Shown here piece by piece: positions 63,763 through 64,000 of a stretch of DNA of 64,000 nt. How positions within the stretch are numbered: the stretch's first letter is position 1; each line of letters starts with the position of its first letter. The position numbers and the translations under genes are program-made. Below the pieces are notes generated by a model. It had not been told where the DNA came from. It did no database searches and worked only from the letters and a program-made list of their open reading frames with translations. This DNA is from an uncultured Bacteroidota bacterium (lineage in GTDB: Bacteria; Bacteroidota; Bacteroidia; Flavobacteriales; Flavobacteriaceae), in the NCBI GenBank assembly GCA_902622595.1, contig CACNQM010000005.1, positions 62,001 to 126,000 of the forward strand, in the 5' to 3' direction.

Positions 63763-64000
63763 CTGACTTTCTGTATATATTTTGATCTTTTAACATATCT
63801 AAATATGTATTATATCTACTTTCAAAGATTTTACCTTGTTTTATCTTATTTTTTACATTACAATCAGGTTCATCTAGATGTAAACAATTTTTAAATTTAC
63901 ATTTTTGCTTTGCCTCAAAAAATTCTGGAAAAAAATCACCCAATTCATATTTTGTAATTTCAACAAGTCCAAAGCCTCTTATGCCAGGAGTATCAATAAT
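63737..64000 (-). CDS. rsgA: ribosome small subunit GTPase RsgA, C-terminal part
   Basis: This is the 3' end of a gene that enters from beyond the window edge; the reading frame is open to base 64000. The visible residues start IIDTPGIRGFGL, which contains the G3 motif DTPG, then the GDFFPEF segment and the C-terminal zinc domain CKFKNCLHLDEPDC with its Cys-Cys-His-Cys pattern. RsgA helps mature the 30S subunit. The OB fold and the G1 motif lie outside the window. The gene is followed directly by dtd. Confidence 0.92.
   Translation of the reverse strand: MIDTPGIRGFGLVEITKYELGDFFPEFFEAKQKCKFKNCLHLDEPDCNVKNKIKQGKIFESRYNTYLDMLKDQNIYRKSDEVSNTES

Noticed and set aside
1-64000. Mobile elements, phage genes, toxin-antitoxin or defence systems
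   Set aside because: Every sizeable reading frame is accounted for by core or conserved flavobacterial genes; no transposase, integrase, nuclease island or base-composition break was noticed.

Overview
This window is a densely packed piece of core chromosome from an AT-rich, probably free-living marine member of the Flavobacteriia (Bacteroidota). The signs are: a GldC gliding-family protein; an FtsZ with the tail LHDNVD that I associate with flavobacteria; a DnaG primase without its zinc ligands; MraY with a large extra loop; repeated TAnnTTTG promoter boxes; almost no Shine-Dalgarno sequences; and several TTG starts. Adding up the gaps leaves only about 1.2 kb of 64 kb without a gene. The longest gap is 170 bases, so no stretch over 300 bases lacks a gene. 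I see no transposase, integrase, CRISPR array, toxin-antitoxin or defence genes, and no sign of horizontal transfer.

Layout. 48-15374 (minus strand) is a complete division and cell-wall (dcw) cluster, read mraZ-rsmH-ftsL-ftsI-murE-mraY-murD-ftsW-murG-murC-ftsQ-ftsA-ftsZ-yqeY. A perfect three-copy MraZ operator lies upstream of mraZ. 15545-18732 holds an alpha/beta hydrolase, the ribosome GTPase YihA, gldC (without gldB), nadE and an orphan NarL-type regulator. 18716-25910 (minus) runs adk-obgE-MazG-like-aroA, then queA-polyprenyl synthase-dnaG. 25978-33437 (plus, with one minus rhodanese gene) has purK-purE, gcvP, a KAS III-like enzyme and the lipid-transport pair mlaE-mlaF. 33440-36391 (minus) holds a short-chain dehydrogenase with the pyruvate dehydrogenase E2 and E1-alpha genes; murF diverges from it. 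37738-41544 (minus) is an acetate uptake and activation cassette (acs, actP, DUF4212). 41605-49125 is a mixed stretch: thioesterase, DUF456, SnoaL-like lipoprotein, redoxin, PLP-dependent dehydratase, tRNA-Val, flavin reductase, O-methyltransferase, tatA, two secreted paralogues and yaaA. 49140-64000 holds rluD, a PASTA protein, ddl, coaD, NUDIX, pyrE, birA, rsfS, ftsH, a LUD protein, cdsA, psd, valS, an aminotransferase, murB, dtd and the start-truncated end of rsgA.

How it works together. The window carries nearly the whole cytoplasmic route to lipid II (MurB, C, D, E, F, Ddl, MraY, MurG; only MurA is missing) with the divisome core FtsZ/A/Q/L/W/I. MurE carries the meso-diaminopimelate motif. 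Acetate is taken up and converted to acetyl-CoA (ActP, Acs), and pyruvate dehydrogenase feeds the same pool. PE synthesis (CdsA, Psd) and an Mla-type lipid transporter serve the envelope.

The most interesting signals concern genome architecture rather than a new enzyme system. All eleven convergent gene pairs overlap or abut at their stop codons. Nineteen TAnnTTTG boxes sit immediately upstream of genes, several so close that the mRNA must be leaderless. A tRNA-Val gene ends two bases before the start codon of the next gene, so tRNA maturation could itself create a leaderless mRNA. I did not find a convincing undescribed multi-gene system.
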